Shown: positions 23,404-35,495 of the stretch, piece by piece
Layout: each line of letters opens with the position of its first letter
Numbering within the stretch: the first letter of the stretch is position 1
Assembly (NCBI GenBank): GCA_000697665.1
Contig: KL197717.1
Span: 665,811 to 729,810 of the forward strand
Direction: 5' to 3'
DNA: 64,000 bases
DNA from: Jaapia argillacea MUCL 33604
Taxonomy: Eukaryota; Basidiomycota; Agaricomycetes; Jaapiales; Jaapiaceae
The notes under the pieces: model-generated
Database searches by the model: none
What the model saw: only the letters and a program-made list of their open reading frames with translations
Told to the model about the DNA's origin: nothing
Program-made: the position numbers and the translations under genes

Positions 23404-26050
23404 ATGCTCAACAATCTCCCTGAAGAATTGCTCAGAGACATTCTGCAACCTCCTCCCACGTCCCCGACTCGCTTTTCGTCAACCACACTGACGATCCAAT
23501 ATTTTTCCGCTCAACACCTTCCACTTCCATCCTTCTGTTGGTCTGCAAGCGATGGCTTCGGGTCGCGACTCCTCTCCTTTACGAAATCCTTATCATCCGA
23601 TCCAAAGCCCAAGCTCAAGCACTCTCTTTGACTTTGCCCTTCAACAACTCTCTCGGGTTGTATGTCAAGAAACTCCGCATCGAATGTGGTTATGTCAGCT
23701 TTGGACAAGGGACCATCGAGTTGATGCCGAATGTCCCTCATTCGTACCTTTCTTTGGCTGTTTGGCCTGAAGATAACGTGTCGAATGTGTGCGCTTCCCT
23801 CGCGTCGCTCAGCCCGACTTGTGTGGTGCTATACGAATGCTCGGAGCAAGATCAAATGCTAGATAATGATAATACGCAACTCTTGTGTCTAACAATACAA
23901 GAGCGTGTCGTTGCGTTTTGGACGAACATGGTGGGTAAACGTCCCTTGTATCGGCCCTGTTTCCGTTCGTTCATTCTACCGCTACTTCCAAACCACCACA
24001 GAAATCATTCTATTTCCCATATCCATACCGCAATGGCTTCTACCAAGCCATCGATCCAACCAACATCCTCGGCAAGCGATAGTCTCTACAGCTCTCTCGA
24101 TAGCCCCATCTCTCGAACTGGTCATTTTCTCCAACATTGTTCTCAGACAGGATAACATCCTGAGGCACCATCCACTTCAAGTCATCACTAAAAACTACAA
24201 ACTGAAACACGTTGTCGTACCCGATGAATTCAAAGAATTGATAGAACCCGTACCGGATATGTCTTAAGGCGAGGAGAGGCTGGTTCGTCTGTTCATTACC
24301 ACCAATCAACTGTAGGACGCCATTCCTTTCACCCCGTTTGATGATCTCATGCTGGCCCACTTGTTAGATACGGCAACAACAACTCATCTCCCCGAGCACC
24401 CGTACCTCTTCCACCTGTAGACCCATTATATGTTCCCCTCGCCTCCGTTCCACCTACAATTCGCGACAAGATCTGGACCATAATCCTCACACACGCAATG
24501 GGTATTCATATGTGCAATCAACGTATGAGCGGTCCAGACCGTGGCTCCTTCTTCCAACAAAACTTTAACTCGACACGTTTCAATCTGCTATTAGTGTCGA
24601 AAACGTTCAACGGAAGTCTTCCTTCCCATCACCTGACAAAACACCTAAAAACTAACATAACTTTGAGTTGACGGCGTCTAGCGACACCATTGGTGTACGC
24701 CTACCCAGTCGTCCGTAGATCACATATGAAGATATTATCCAGAACCCTACAAGCCAACCCGTCTCTCGGTAGTCTCGTTCGCTCCGCGCTGATATGTACC
24801 GGCACAGGCGACGGAGAGGATGCTGATGCCATGTTACAAATAGTCTCTAGGACGCCGAACCTTCAACGGTTGTATGGTGTTACTAGTATGCGTGGAACAC
24901 GTTTTCGATGGGAAGGGTTTGAGACTTTGGCGAATACCTGTAGGGAGGGTATGTCTTGTTTGGGAGTGAAGATTATACCTCCTGAAAAGGGTGAGAGACC
25001 TAGTAAGACTGGGTAAGATGACTCTCTTTCGGTTCGCTATTCCTTTCACGATTGAATTGTCTTTAATGGTTTGCGTGGGGAGCAGATCTGGCGTAGCGTC
25101 CTTTGCGCTCTTCAACCATTTTTCGAACCTACGTTGGCTTCAGTGGGATTCACCACTCAGAATGACAATCGCGCCGAGGAAGAAAGACGTTTTGGCCACT
25201 TGTCTATCCAATTTGGAATCTATCATTTTTGGTGAATTCCATGCTTCGTTTTTGAACTCCATGACGGATCTCAGGTGCGAGCCTCTAATCTTTTTCATTT
25301 TCTGGGGAAAGCGCTCATGTGCATTCAGCTTACCATCGTTGAAAGAAGTCAACTTTGATCATCTCGGTTATGTCCCAGGAAGAAAGGAAAATTTGGTACC
25401 TTTCTTGACGAAACATGGTGGGAAGTTGAGGACGGTGCTGTTGTGTATTGATCATGATGTGCCGGTGTTTGATTTGTGCCCGAATATCACTCGGTTCGAG
25501 TATACCGATCAGGACAAAGTGAGTTTGGTTGCTCCTCTCATCTAATTCTTTGACATAGACTGTTCATGTTTGGTGGTTATGCCCCGTAGATCCCTAACCC
25601 GTCTCGGTTCAACTGCAAAGTTGATCATAATGCTTTGACCAAAGTGATCATCAGCTGCTTGTACGTCGCCCATTACCCATATGTCCAAATCTACTCCTCG
25701 TGATATGACACGACTGAGATTCGTGGCTTCCCCCCCAGCAACGCATCCGATTCACCCAGTAACACCCGCGGTTGGTCTCAATTCTTTGACGCCCTCGACC
25801 TAAGTCGATTCCCATCTCTATGCGAGATACAAACGTAATACTGTATCTGGCCCAAAACAGAGTGAGTAATGATTGGTTCGTTTTGACCGTATCAGTGGTG
25901 GGGGAACGCTAACATGTCTGAACGCTTAGGCGTGCAATTGAACAAAGTCCATGGCCTCAGGTGGCTGCCTTGATGAAGATGAGATGGGATGTGGATGTGA
26001 CGGATAAGGAGGGGATGAAGTGGAGGCCGAGACTGCAAATACGGGAGTAG
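23404..26050 (+). pseudogene. F-box protein paralogue, broken copy
   Basis: Homologous over its length to the F-box gene at 28737-31477. The ATG at 23404 starts MLNNLPEELLRDIL, an F-box head. A 1-bp deletion relative to the paralogue, between about 23443 and 23510, throws the frame, and the continuation (VCKRWLRVATPLLYEILIIR) is in another frame. An in-frame TAA stands at 24265-24267 where the paralogue has coding sequence. The donor that follows KAFN in the paralogue (GTGCGT) reads GGAAGT here. The end corresponds to a TAG at 26048-26050 (KWRPRLQIRE). Exons such as YVPLASVPPTIRDKIWTIIL remain readable, so decay is recent. Confidence 0.7.
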
Positions 26051-26414
26051 TTTGTACCCGAAGTCCCGAATCTCGATGGGTTTTTCATTGTTCACCTACA
26101 CGTCGATGTATGTGCCTTATTGCAAACAGGAATATCAGTTCACATGTCGGCCATAGCGCCATCGCCCCCACGGGTCGAAATCTCGCGGTGATCAGAAGCT
26201 TCTCCTCGTTGCTCATTAATCCGTTTTTTTTTGCTTAGGTGTCAGGATCGGTGCCCAAACAGCCGCGTGGACGGATTTACCGGATTTGGAAGGATCATAT
26301 TTCAAGCTGCGATCGAAGGAATGATGTCATTCCAGACCCGCGGTGATCCTCGACGATCGGCGGTCAGAGAATTGTACATAAGGTGAGATTCAGTTGCGTT
26401 TTCCCCCGTTCATC

Positions 26415-27690
26415 ATGGCTAACATCTTCTTTGAGGACAAGACCCCGGTCCCATCCACGGATTACCCCTTCCTTTACGACCTGACCAACACAGTCAGAGA
26501 TCACCTCCTTACAAGTCAATTGACCGCCGGTATCCTCTCGGACATCTTCAAGGAGAGCTATGCTGGTGACCAGGAACCTCCAAGCCTCGATGAGTTTCGA
26601 AGATGTTTTGCCGAACATTCCCCCAAGTTGAAAATTGTGTTCACATCTAGGGGAGGTTTTGATGATGTAGGCAAGATGGTCTGGGGGCGGATTTATACGT
26701 TCTCCATTCCGGACGCAGAGCAGCAAGGGAATCATGGTGAAATTGATACTGAGGATCGATGCGATGCAACCAACACGGTCGTGGATGAGCCCCCATTCCG
26801 ATGCCCTACTATCTACATCAATCGACGCTTGGTTTATTTCATGTTCCAAGCCCCTGTGAGTCATATTCATACGACTTCTCGTTCGTCATTTACTCACTCT
26901 CAAATTTGAATGGTGCTTCTATGACGACGCTCGGTTAATTTTTCGTCTCACTCTATTGTATGGGTTCGCCCATTCTCTCGCTCGCGGAGTGCTCGGTTCA
27001 TATGTCACTACACCCGCTGGTGTCGGGCTCTCCAACCACAGGGACTTTGTCAGTGGAAAAGCAGGGTCCGAATTTGAAAGGCAGCTTTTCGGTGGCCGCG
27101 TTTATGTTGACTTCCAGAAGGGGAATCTCTACGAGATATTGCTGATTTCGTTCCAACTACCGGCTCATCACAAACCTACTCGCTTTGTACGTGCTTAGCA
27201 ATTATCTCCCAAGTAACATCAATCGCCTCTGCTAACGCTTGTCTATCATACCGTTTACAGTCAACACCCCCAACATCATTCGCGAGACGCTCTCATCTAT
27301 CTCGAGGGATAAAATTCAGCCGCTTCAAGCGGATCCGAATTACGGCCCAGTTCGTGGCCCATCTGAAGATGTAGTGAGACAGGAAATCGTCGTTTAGGTT
27401 GTCAACGAGCCTTTAGCAGTTCCCAGGAGTAGCCCACACATCAAAAAATGGAATGGATTCGTGAGGGTGTTGACTGGCGGGGACATCGTCATCGGCACAC
27501 CCCCGGAATTGCCAATGCCTATGGAGCAAAACGGAGCAGCACCCAGTATCGTGAGGATCTGAACTGGCGGGGAAGTTATCATTGGCGTAGGGCCTGTGCC
27601 ATAGATAACCGTTCCGTTGTGCATCGGTCCGTATATATTCGTCCCCCTGAAAGTTGTAGAAGGGAGCCTTTCCCGTCTTTGTACTACTAG
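26415..27690 (+). pseudogene. HxxxH-motif protein gene, copy B (damaged)
   Basis: This copy keeps the N-terminus that copy A has lost: ATG 26415, MANIFFEDKTPVPSTDYPFL, then FKESYAGDQEPPSLDEFRRC and SPKLKIVFTSRGGFDDVGKM. After FMFQAP the intron starts GTGAGT, but the acceptor (GAACAG in copy A) has been removed by a deletion of about 12 bp. The downstream exon reads LIFRLTLLYGFAHSLARGVL. A base is missing in the TTCCAACTACC tract near 27156, and a codon that is GAG in copy A is TAG at about 27395. Both copies together suggest an ancestral protein of roughly 350-400 residues, possibly zincin-like. Function unknown. Confidence 0.65.
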
Positions 27691-27879
27691 TTTCGTGTCT
27701 GGTTCATAGTCATTTTAGCAATTCACTTTGAAAGAGTGATGCCTTTGAGCAGAATGGGGTGGCCGTTCAATACAGAATTGAGTTGATCCGATCTCCTTTC
27801 AAAAGTTGTATTCCCTCGCAACAGTTCTGGCATACTTCGTACTAGTATCGCGTGCCCGTTCCAGAAACGATCAAACCTA

Positions 27880-28546
27880 CTAGTAGTCCCCGTCTTCATC
27901 ATCGTAGTCGTCGTAGTCGTCTGCACCATAGTCATCGTATTCGCCAGCTCCATAATCATCATACTCGCCTCCTCCATAACCATCATAGTCACCTGCACCG
28001 GAATCGGGATAATCGTATCCTCCACCACCACTGCCCGAATGTTCAGAGGCATAGTTACCTCCATCCCACTCGTTCGCCGACGGTTGGGCATGATCAGACT
28101 CAGGCTGATGCTCTACAAACATTCTTCGGGGTCGATCACTGGACGAAAGGTGAGCATCTACTGAGAAGATCACCTTCGTCATATGAGCCAGTCGGTTCAC
28201 CTCTCCAATCTTGCGCACCCTCTTCATCTCGAGTCGAGTAACTCTGATAATCGTACTCCGAGCCAGCACCACCCCCTCCTCCCTCCTCATACTCGTACTC
28301 AGATCCACCACGACCATATTCCCGGCTCTCATCAAAATATCCTTGAGAAGCCCTATCAGGGGACTCATAACCTTCCCCGTCCAAATCCGCAGCCTTTAAG
28401 GCCTCCACAATCTCCCTAGCCTCATCAAATTCACCAGGTTTGAGCCCAAAAGACGCCATGAAGTTGTTATAGCCGCCATAGGACTTTGTGATAGAATAGG
28501 TAGATGGGTCCTGTCCTTCTTGGGAGCTATGAGAGGAACACGACAT
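27880..28546 (-). CDS. Tyr/Asp/Gly-rich hypothetical protein (intact copy B)
   Basis: About 200 residues. Exon 1 starts at 28546 (MSCSSHSSQEGQDPSTYSIT) and includes KSYGGYNNFMASFGLKPGEF and DEAREIVEALKAADLDGEGY, a folded-looking head I do not recognise. An intron of about 60 nt (GTGATC... to TTTGTAG, ending near 28128) joins SYDE to EHQPESDHAQ. The tail is a low-complexity array of DYDGYGGGEYDDYGAGEYDD type repeats ending DDYDDEDGDY at 27880. No signal peptide or membrane helix; the tail should be acidic and disordered. Copy A (9745-10399) is broken, so only this locus can make the protein. Confidence 0.65.
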
Positions 28547-28736
28547 GCTGGAGCGTCGCCAACAATACTAATCATTGCGGACAGGGGTTTTGACGCGAGG
28601 CATGTCACAGATCAGGTGACGTGACTTATGGGGATTGCTGGGAATCCACCCAAGCCCCGGACTGCGATGAGCGGCTCCATCTTCGTCTCTAAATCCATCG
28701 TTGTCTCTGCATTCAAACCTCCCCGAACAGTTCGTC

Positions 28737-31477
28737 ATGCTCAACGAATTTCCTGACGAGTTGCTCAGAGATATCCTGCGGCGGATATTTGACGTTTCCG
28801 ATGGACTGTTCGACGACAATAGCGACGCTCCAGTCTTCTTTCGCTCAATTCCATCCCCTTCTGCCGTTCTACTCGTCTGCAGCCGTTGGCTTAATATCGC
28901 AACCCCTTTCCTCTACGAAGTCATCATCATTCGATCCAAAGCTCAAGCTCAATCGCTCGCATTGACCTTGCAAGCTAACGGGTCTTTCGGGTTATTCACG
29001 AAAAGGCTCCGCATCGAGAGCGGCTATGGCTACTTTATGCAGGACACCATTTCATCGATGCCAAACATCACTCACCTGTACCTTTCTCTCGCCGTTTGGC
29101 CTGGAGATAATGTGGCAAACGTTTGCACTACGCTCCCATTGCTCAATCCCTCTTGTGTGGTGCTTCATGAGGCCTTGACGGACGAGATACCTCAAAATCT
29201 CAATACCCAACTCTTGGCTGAGACACTACGCGACTGTATTATTGGCCCCTGGACCAACATGGTACTCACTTTGCTCATCCTCCATATTTTTTCTGACCAA
29301 ATAGTTACAACTTGGTGACTCCAGAATACCTTCCACTTCCCCTATTCGTATCGCCATCACCTCATCCAACTCATCGACCCAAATAATGTCCTAGGTAGAA
29401 GAGCGTCATTGATCGCTACGGCTCTATCAATTGCACCAGCTTTGGAAACCGTCTTCTTCCGGAACGCCTTGTCGATGTTGGATACAGCCCAACGAACCAT
29501 CAAACCGTACCACCCTCTTCAAATTATCGCGAAAAACCCGAGACTTCGACATGTCGTTATTCCGGAAAAATACAAAGATTTGGTTGCTCCAGGATACATT
29601 ATCCCTCAGGGAATTGAAGACAAGAAACTTGTGGATATGTTTGTCACTCGGAGTGAGCTGTAAGAATCGTCTCCCGCTACTTTCCACCGTTGTGTCAGTG
29701 TTGATGATGAGTGAGCTAGGTACGGCGAGAGCAACGAACACCCGCAAGCACTTGTGGACATGGCTCCCCTACCACCAAAGGATCCGTCGTATGTTCCTCT
29801 CGCACGAGTTTCGTCGGCGGTTCAAGACGAAATATGGTCGATGATTCAATCACACGCAATGGAGATCCGTCTCTGTGGCCAGCACATGAATGATTCAGAT
29901 CACGGCTATTTCATCGGCGAAAAGGTTAACTCCACTCGTCTCAATCTAACGCTGGTATCCAAGGCCTTCAATGTGCGTCTTTTCCCAATCGCAGCATATC
30001 TCACGTGATAAAAGCTAACCCCCTCGCACTTTTTATAGCGTCTAGCCACATCCCTCATATATGGATACCCAGTCATACTGAACCCCCTCCGTGTCCAACA
30101 ATTCGCCACCACCCTCCAAAACAACCCACGATTGGGAGCTCTTGTTCGATCAGCGAAAATATGGGGAGGTGGAGAGAGTGCATTGGATATGCGAGAAATC
30201 GTTGCTAGAACTCCGAACCTTGAAAGGTTGTATGGTGGTGTGTCGGGGACGAGTTTTCATTGGGACGGGTTCGAGACCTTGGCTCAGAACGCTGGCTCTA
30301 CTCTTACATGTTTAGCTCTTCGGATTGGCCCACCTCGTCAGGGAAAACGAAGTTGGAAGGCTAGGTACGTATTCGTTTCTTCCTCGGGTGTAAGCCTGTC
30401 TTCGTATTTTTCTCAGTTGATTGGATCGGACACAGCGCCCCATTTTCACTGTTTAACAACTTTACGTCGTTGCGTACACTCCAATGGGATTCGCCTTCGG
30501 GGATGAGTATCACATCAAAGAAACGAGACATGTTGGCTACAACACTCTCTACGCTTGAATCTCTTACAATCGGTGAATTCCACCCATCGTTCCTGGGCGC
30601 CATGACTAATCTGAGGTGCGCATCCACTCTCCAATTCCACTCTCCGATTCCTAATCATTTTTCACTGAACCTGCTCTTGACCAGTTTGCCCTCCTTAACT
30701 CACATCAACTTCAACAATCTGAGCCATTCTAAATCCCGCAAAGAAAACCTTTCACCTTTCTTCAAGAAACATGGTATCAAGTTACGGAAGGTCCAGTTGT
30801 GCATTGATCACGATGTGGCCGTGTTTGATTTATGTCCGAATGTAACATTTTTCGAGTATACGAATCAGAACAAGGTGAGTTGAGCTTCTCCAGTCGGCGG
30901 CCGAACCCCCTCCTCCTCGAGCACCAATTCCCTCGGTAATACAGATCCCAAACCCTGCTCGGTTCAAGTGCAAATACAACCATACCGCTTTAGAGAAAGT
31001 ATCCATCATCTGTAGGTACGTACCAAGTTCCCTCGAACTCCCATCATCTCAATCCATACTGACACGGGAACGAAACCAGCCACCCACCCATCAGCCTAAC
31101 CTTCGATACATCCGGATGGCTTCATTTCTTCGACAAACTGGACCTGCATCATTTCCCATCTCTTCGGGAGATCCAAACGACCTATTGTACTTGGCCTAAA
31201 ACCGAGTAAGTACTTTCCCTTTTTTTTGAATCACTGCTGCTGTCGGTGTTGATGGAGTTTCGGTAGACGCACGATACAAAGCAGTACATGGCCACAGATT
31301 GCAGAGTTCATGAAGTTAAGGTGGAATAGTGATATTGTGGATAAGGAGGGGACGAAGTGGAGACCGAGGCTGCGTTGTGAATTTGAGGAAATCGGTGGGA
31401 GTTTGGAACCGCCGGGGACTGGTGACCAGTTAGAGGAAGATGGGCGGCAGTTGAGGCGGCCTTATTTATTATTGTAA
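28737..31477 (+). CDS. F-box protein (intact paralogue)
   Basis: Putative substrate receptor of an SCF ubiquitin ligase. The start ATG at 28737 gives MLNEFPDELLRDILRRIFDV, with PSPSAVLLVCSRWLNIATPF and LYE completing the F-box. After the F-box come leucine-rich, LRR-like segments (NITHLYLSLAVWPGDNVANV; PRLRHVVIPEKYKDLVAPGY). Introns with clear GT/AG ends follow PWTNM, TRSEL (GTAAGA... to GAGCTAG) and SKAFN (GTGCGT), plus several more. Later exons include DMREIVARTPNLERLYGGVS and LPSLTHINFNNLSHSKSRKE. The protein ends QLRRPYLLL with TAA at 31475-31477, about 650 residues. Its partner at 23404-26050 is a pseudogene. Substrate unknown. Confidence 0.75.
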
Positions 31478-32160
31478 CCAAGTGTATGCTGGAATTCTGA
31501 ATGGTATCATCGCTTTATGAGTGAAAGGGTTGGCCAGGGATGATGTCGAAGTCCATATACAGAACATTGCTCGTCTATGAATTCTGTGTATGAGAGACGC
31601 GTAACAAACCTAATGTCGAAGTGGTCGGTGCTGAAGCGCTGAAGTGCTGTGCCTAGTCAGCATCGACACGGCTCCCATTTGGCTACTATGACTCTGAGAG
31701 ACTTTGAAGACAACTGCCAGGCCTCACCGGCCTCACCTTTGGTACAATTGTTTAATGCGCGGTCTGGGACTCGATTCATAGATGATAACACTAGGTCAAA
31801 CCCCCACCGGTTCCCCGATGCGTCACTCAAGAGACCGTGACTGCCATATGAGAGCCCGAGGCGTGGTGGTCCAACCCATGCATCTCCTCATCGACCATCC
31901 GGTCCAAGTCCCATTGTTCTCAGCGAGAGGAAGCGACGCAAATCGACTGGATTGGTATGGCATGCGCACGGTGACTGTCACCCCCCCTCATCGTTGAACT
32001 CGCCATCATCTCTCATGAACGAGAACACACGTAGAATCAGAATTAACAGGAATTTCATCCAGTGCTGTAACAAAACAAAAGTCTACGAGGAATCCGAGGA
32101 GTATACCATAAAAAAGTGAACGAGTGAATAACAGCGACGACAAATTCCCAACGACATCAT
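31478..32160. other. Intergenic, contains a small hairpin element
   Basis: Sequence between the convergent F-box gene and ERG6. Apart from the element at 31543-31622 nothing coding or structural is recognisable. Confidence 0.4.
31543..31622 (+). mobile_element. Miniature hairpin element, locus 1 (about 60-bp core, direct-repeat flanks)
   Basis: A core beginning CCATATACAGAACATTGCTC is bounded on each side by ATGTCGAAGT (31543-31552 and 31613-31622), a 10-bp direct repeat like a target-site duplication. The core holds inverted arms CATATACAGAA and TTCTGTGTATG (one mismatch). The same core occurs in opposite orientation at 41564-41625, also between direct repeats. It is too short to encode anything. 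Confidence 0.6.
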
Positions 32161-33388
32161 CTACTCCGTGGTAGAGACAGGTTTCCTCGAGATGACCAAG
32201 TACATCGGCGTGAACAGCTAAAGGAGAAATAAACAGTTAATACGCCATATTGAAAGCGAACAAGGGAGAAACCCACCTTGGTCTGGCCACCCTTGACAAG
32301 CGCATCCCCAGCAACCTTCAACGCCTCCCCAACCTCCCAAGTCCCCTTCGGCAACATGCCCACCCACTCCATAACCCTCATAGCATTATGACTAACCAAC
32401 TTCCCACTCCAACTCATCCTCCAAACCGTAAAATAATCCCACCAAGTCTGGGCTTTCCTAATATCACCCTCAAGTGGATAATACCAAGGCACTTCATCGG
32501 GTCTCTCCGCCAAATCTTCTTCGTGTTCGATTTGGAAACCGACGGAAACGAGGGCGTTGCGGGATGAGGAGATGGGTCGCATTTCGGGGATACCGTTGCC
32601 GAATTCGATCTCGTGGGCGAGGGATTTGTGGGAGGGGATTGAAGGGTCCCATTCATCGGTCATCACCCACTCGTACACACCAAACTACCAAAAAACCACA
32701 GTATCAGCTCGAGGTCGTAACCGAACCCAAGAAAAAAACACTCACGATTCCTCCAGGTTTAAGCACCTTCATAATCTCCCCATAAACCCCCTCAAACGAA
32801 GGAGCATGCACAGTAGCCTCAATAGCATAAACAGCATCAAACGTCCCCTCCCCAAACTGTTCCCCCAATTTCATAAAATCACCCTTGACAAACTCAACCT
32901 GTCCCTCCAACCCCGCTTCCCTAGTATACTTCCTAGCCCTTTGGATTTGGAAATCATTGTTATTGAGGCCTGTGATATGGACATCTGCGAAGCGAGCGAT
33001 TTCGCGTGCGGGGCCACCGACGCCACAGCCTACGTCTAGGACTCGCATGCCTGGTCGGAGAGACATTTGGGCTGCTAGGTAGTGTTCGTGACGGGCTAGG
33101 GAGGCGGCGAAGGCTTCGCCTTTGTAGAAACGGGAGAAATGGAAGGATTTGGCCCAGCCGTATTCGTAGAGCTCGGTGGCGCCGTCGTAGTAGCCTACAC
33201 AAACACAAGGTTAGGATGTGGGAAGGGAGAGGGAGGGATGACGGACCGTTGACTACGTCGGTGTAACTGTCGACACGGTTGTCGGTGTCTACTTTTGCTT
33301 CGTTGGCCATGTCCTTTTGCCAGAAGGCGGTGTAGTTTTCGATGCGTTTGTTGACGCGACCATCGGGCAACTCAATGGCTCCGGGCAT
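32161..33388 (-). CDS. ERG6: Sterol 24-C-methyltransferase
   Basis: S-adenosylmethionine-dependent enzyme that methylates C-24 of the sterol side chain (zymosterol to fecosterol in yeast) in ergosterol synthesis, at ER or lipid droplets. The start at 33388 gives [20 protein letters not shown]. After an intron the sterol-contact region reads [23 protein letters not shown]-binding motif I is [18 protein letters not shown], followed by [17 protein letters not shown] and the acidic [11 protein letters not shown] motif. A short intron separates VLKPGGI from [21 protein letters not shown] last intron precedes [18 protein letters not shown], with the stop at 32161. The length of about 345 residues is normal. 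All key motifs are intact. A copy of its 5' end is found at 43477-43638. Confidence 0.95.
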
Positions 33389-34776
33389 ATTTAAGCTGCA
33401 AAAGAAAATAAGAATGAGTACCAGAATTTGGAAATGAGATGGGGGAGGGAAGAAGAGAGGGGTGGTCAGAGACTTGAATGGATCCCGAAGGAAACGACCC
33501 AGTGTACACAGCGTGTACGTCGAGGATTGAAAGTTGCATCATATGGAAGATGGGACGTGACGAGGATGCCGCCCAAGGGAAAGGAAATGGACTCACGGGT
33601 TATGGGAGTAAGGAGAGTGAGGGAGGGAGGGAGGAAGGGGAAGGAACGAAGAGGATGGGACGAGGGAGATATATGGCTGCTGCAGAAGCCACGACCAAAA
33701 AATCAGCCCATGCAAAAATACGGAATAACTCACGTGCTCGTGTCATTCTGCTAGCCAATCACAGGAAAGGGACGTTGATGAGACAATTGCGAGAGCTATT
33801 GCAACTCGAAGTTGACTTGAAGCTTGAAGTTACATGTCCATGAATCCTTCCTTTGACGATGGTGCGCTACTAGAACTGGAACGATAATCCATCGATAAAT
33901 CCGATGCAAGCACTGCTGCAGCGAAACAAAAATCTATCATCTCCGACACCAGCCAAAATCGTCCAATCATGGCACGAGTATCGTTCCAATCAGCCATGGC
34001 GCCATGGGCTCCAGGTGCATAATCACCATGACCTGACCAAAATCAAGGTCCCAACTCTCCTGGCCCCGTTGCTTGCTCCTATGGCCAGCGAACAAATTTC
34101 CCCTCAGCTTGCATGAAGGTCGCCCCACGCCGTAGCACCTTGCGCCACCGAGATGTTTAGTGTTGCTTGTATCCACATGACACTCCCGCAAGGTCTCGTG
34201 ACCGTCCGCCATCAACGCGCCTCCTAAAGCGAACCGCATCTTGGCTGACCACCATTCCCTCTTGACCCACAACCACCACCACCCCTATGCAACGACTCAC
34301 CTGTTACAATCTAGCATCGTCTCGAGCATCGTTTCCTCATACTTTAGTCAAGGTGCCCATCATATCCACGCTCGCATTCCTGCACTCATCGTTTGCCCTC
34401 CGTTCCTCAGACCAGGTTTCTCCTGTAGGCGTTCGTCGGCGCTGCCATACGTGAAGAACTTACTTTAATATGGTATGTGTTTCGTGCACGGCTCTTGTCA
34501 CTTCTGTGCCATCTGACATTGGCTTGTCTCCATCCTATGCGCTTCCAGCCTTACATTCTATCTCCTTGGCCGTTTCCGCTTTACACTCGTACTCTCACTT
34601 CCACACTATCCTCGTTTCTCATACACAAGCCATGCCTAACCGTCGCTGTGTTCCTCCTAGCTCTCCACCCCAATTGTCAGCCACCAGCCTACCCGTCAAC
34701 CACCATCCCTAGCCTCAACATATCGCGCATACCCAGCACACCTTGTATGTATTCCTTTCATATCTCACTTACCTCC

Positions 34777-34916
34777 CATGTAGCTTCGTACATATTGTAT
34801 CTTACCCTCATGTAGCTTTGTACTCACTGTACCTTATTCCCATGTAGCTTCGTACTCATTGTACTGTACCGTAAGTATTCCCATCATGTAGCATCGCACA
34901 CATTGTATCTCTCTCC
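34777..34916 (+). repeat. 32-bp tandem repeat, four units
   Basis: Units start at 34777, 34809, 34841 and 34885, each beginning CATGTAGCwTyGyAC and continuing to a TTGTAy or CTGTAC core. The first three are exactly 32 bp apart. The fourth is displaced by 12 extra bases (GTACCGTAAGTA-like). The repeat is imperfect, non-coding and of minisatellite type. Confidence 0.8.
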
Positions 34917-35495
34917 TCTCCCGCCGCACTTCTCGTACGGAAGGCTTCAGAGTTATATGGGTTACCGGGGGACCGGTGCCCATTCCTGGGGGTTTTGCAT
35001 ACTTTCCTCCAGGTTCTCTCTGCCATCCTGCCTTTAATGGCCAGTACTTGGAACGGTTTTGTTAATGAGCATTTTCGTTGTGTGTTATCTGGTGTGCCTG
35101 TGTGATGACTCGGTTCTTGTAATCTGTTCTTGACGGAGGGTTAGTGAGTGCCCCACCGCCGTCTGAACATCGGCGTGGCACCAAGTAGCTCGGGGCCCCA
35201 GCGCGCTCGGAACACGATCACGAATCACGATATCCAGCGGAAATTAACCTGGGGCGAAAGTGACGATGGTGGTTGCGATTGGGATTACACAAAGCACAAC
35301 TGCTTCGGCGGCCACATAGTCCTAGTACTAGGACAATCACTAGACCTAGTCGCCACCAACGATCGAACAAAGTTGCCATCTTGCAAAGGACCCTCGACGT
35401 TGAGGTAATACTGAACCGTCGTCAACGTGTGACCGGAACACACGAACTGAGGTGGGGTTCAATTAGTGGGTTCAGGTGGATTGTGTTCGGAGAGA

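Larger units (their letters stand above)
26235..28625. repeat. Inverted segmental duplication, copy B (about 2.4 kb)
   Basis: Reverse-complement partner of 9675-12090. It lies exactly between the two F-box paralogues (23404-26050 and 28737-31477). The gene pair inside is again convergent. Edges are judged by eye: near GGTGTCAGGATCGGTGCCC on the left and GTGACGTGACTTATGGGG on the right. Confidence 0.85.

Noticed and set aside
9675-28625. The inverted 2.4-kb copies as ends of a giant transposon (Starship-like cargo)
   Set aside because: No tyrosine recombinase or DUF3435 captain, transposase or terminal target duplication is visible, and the interval contains ordinary conserved genes.
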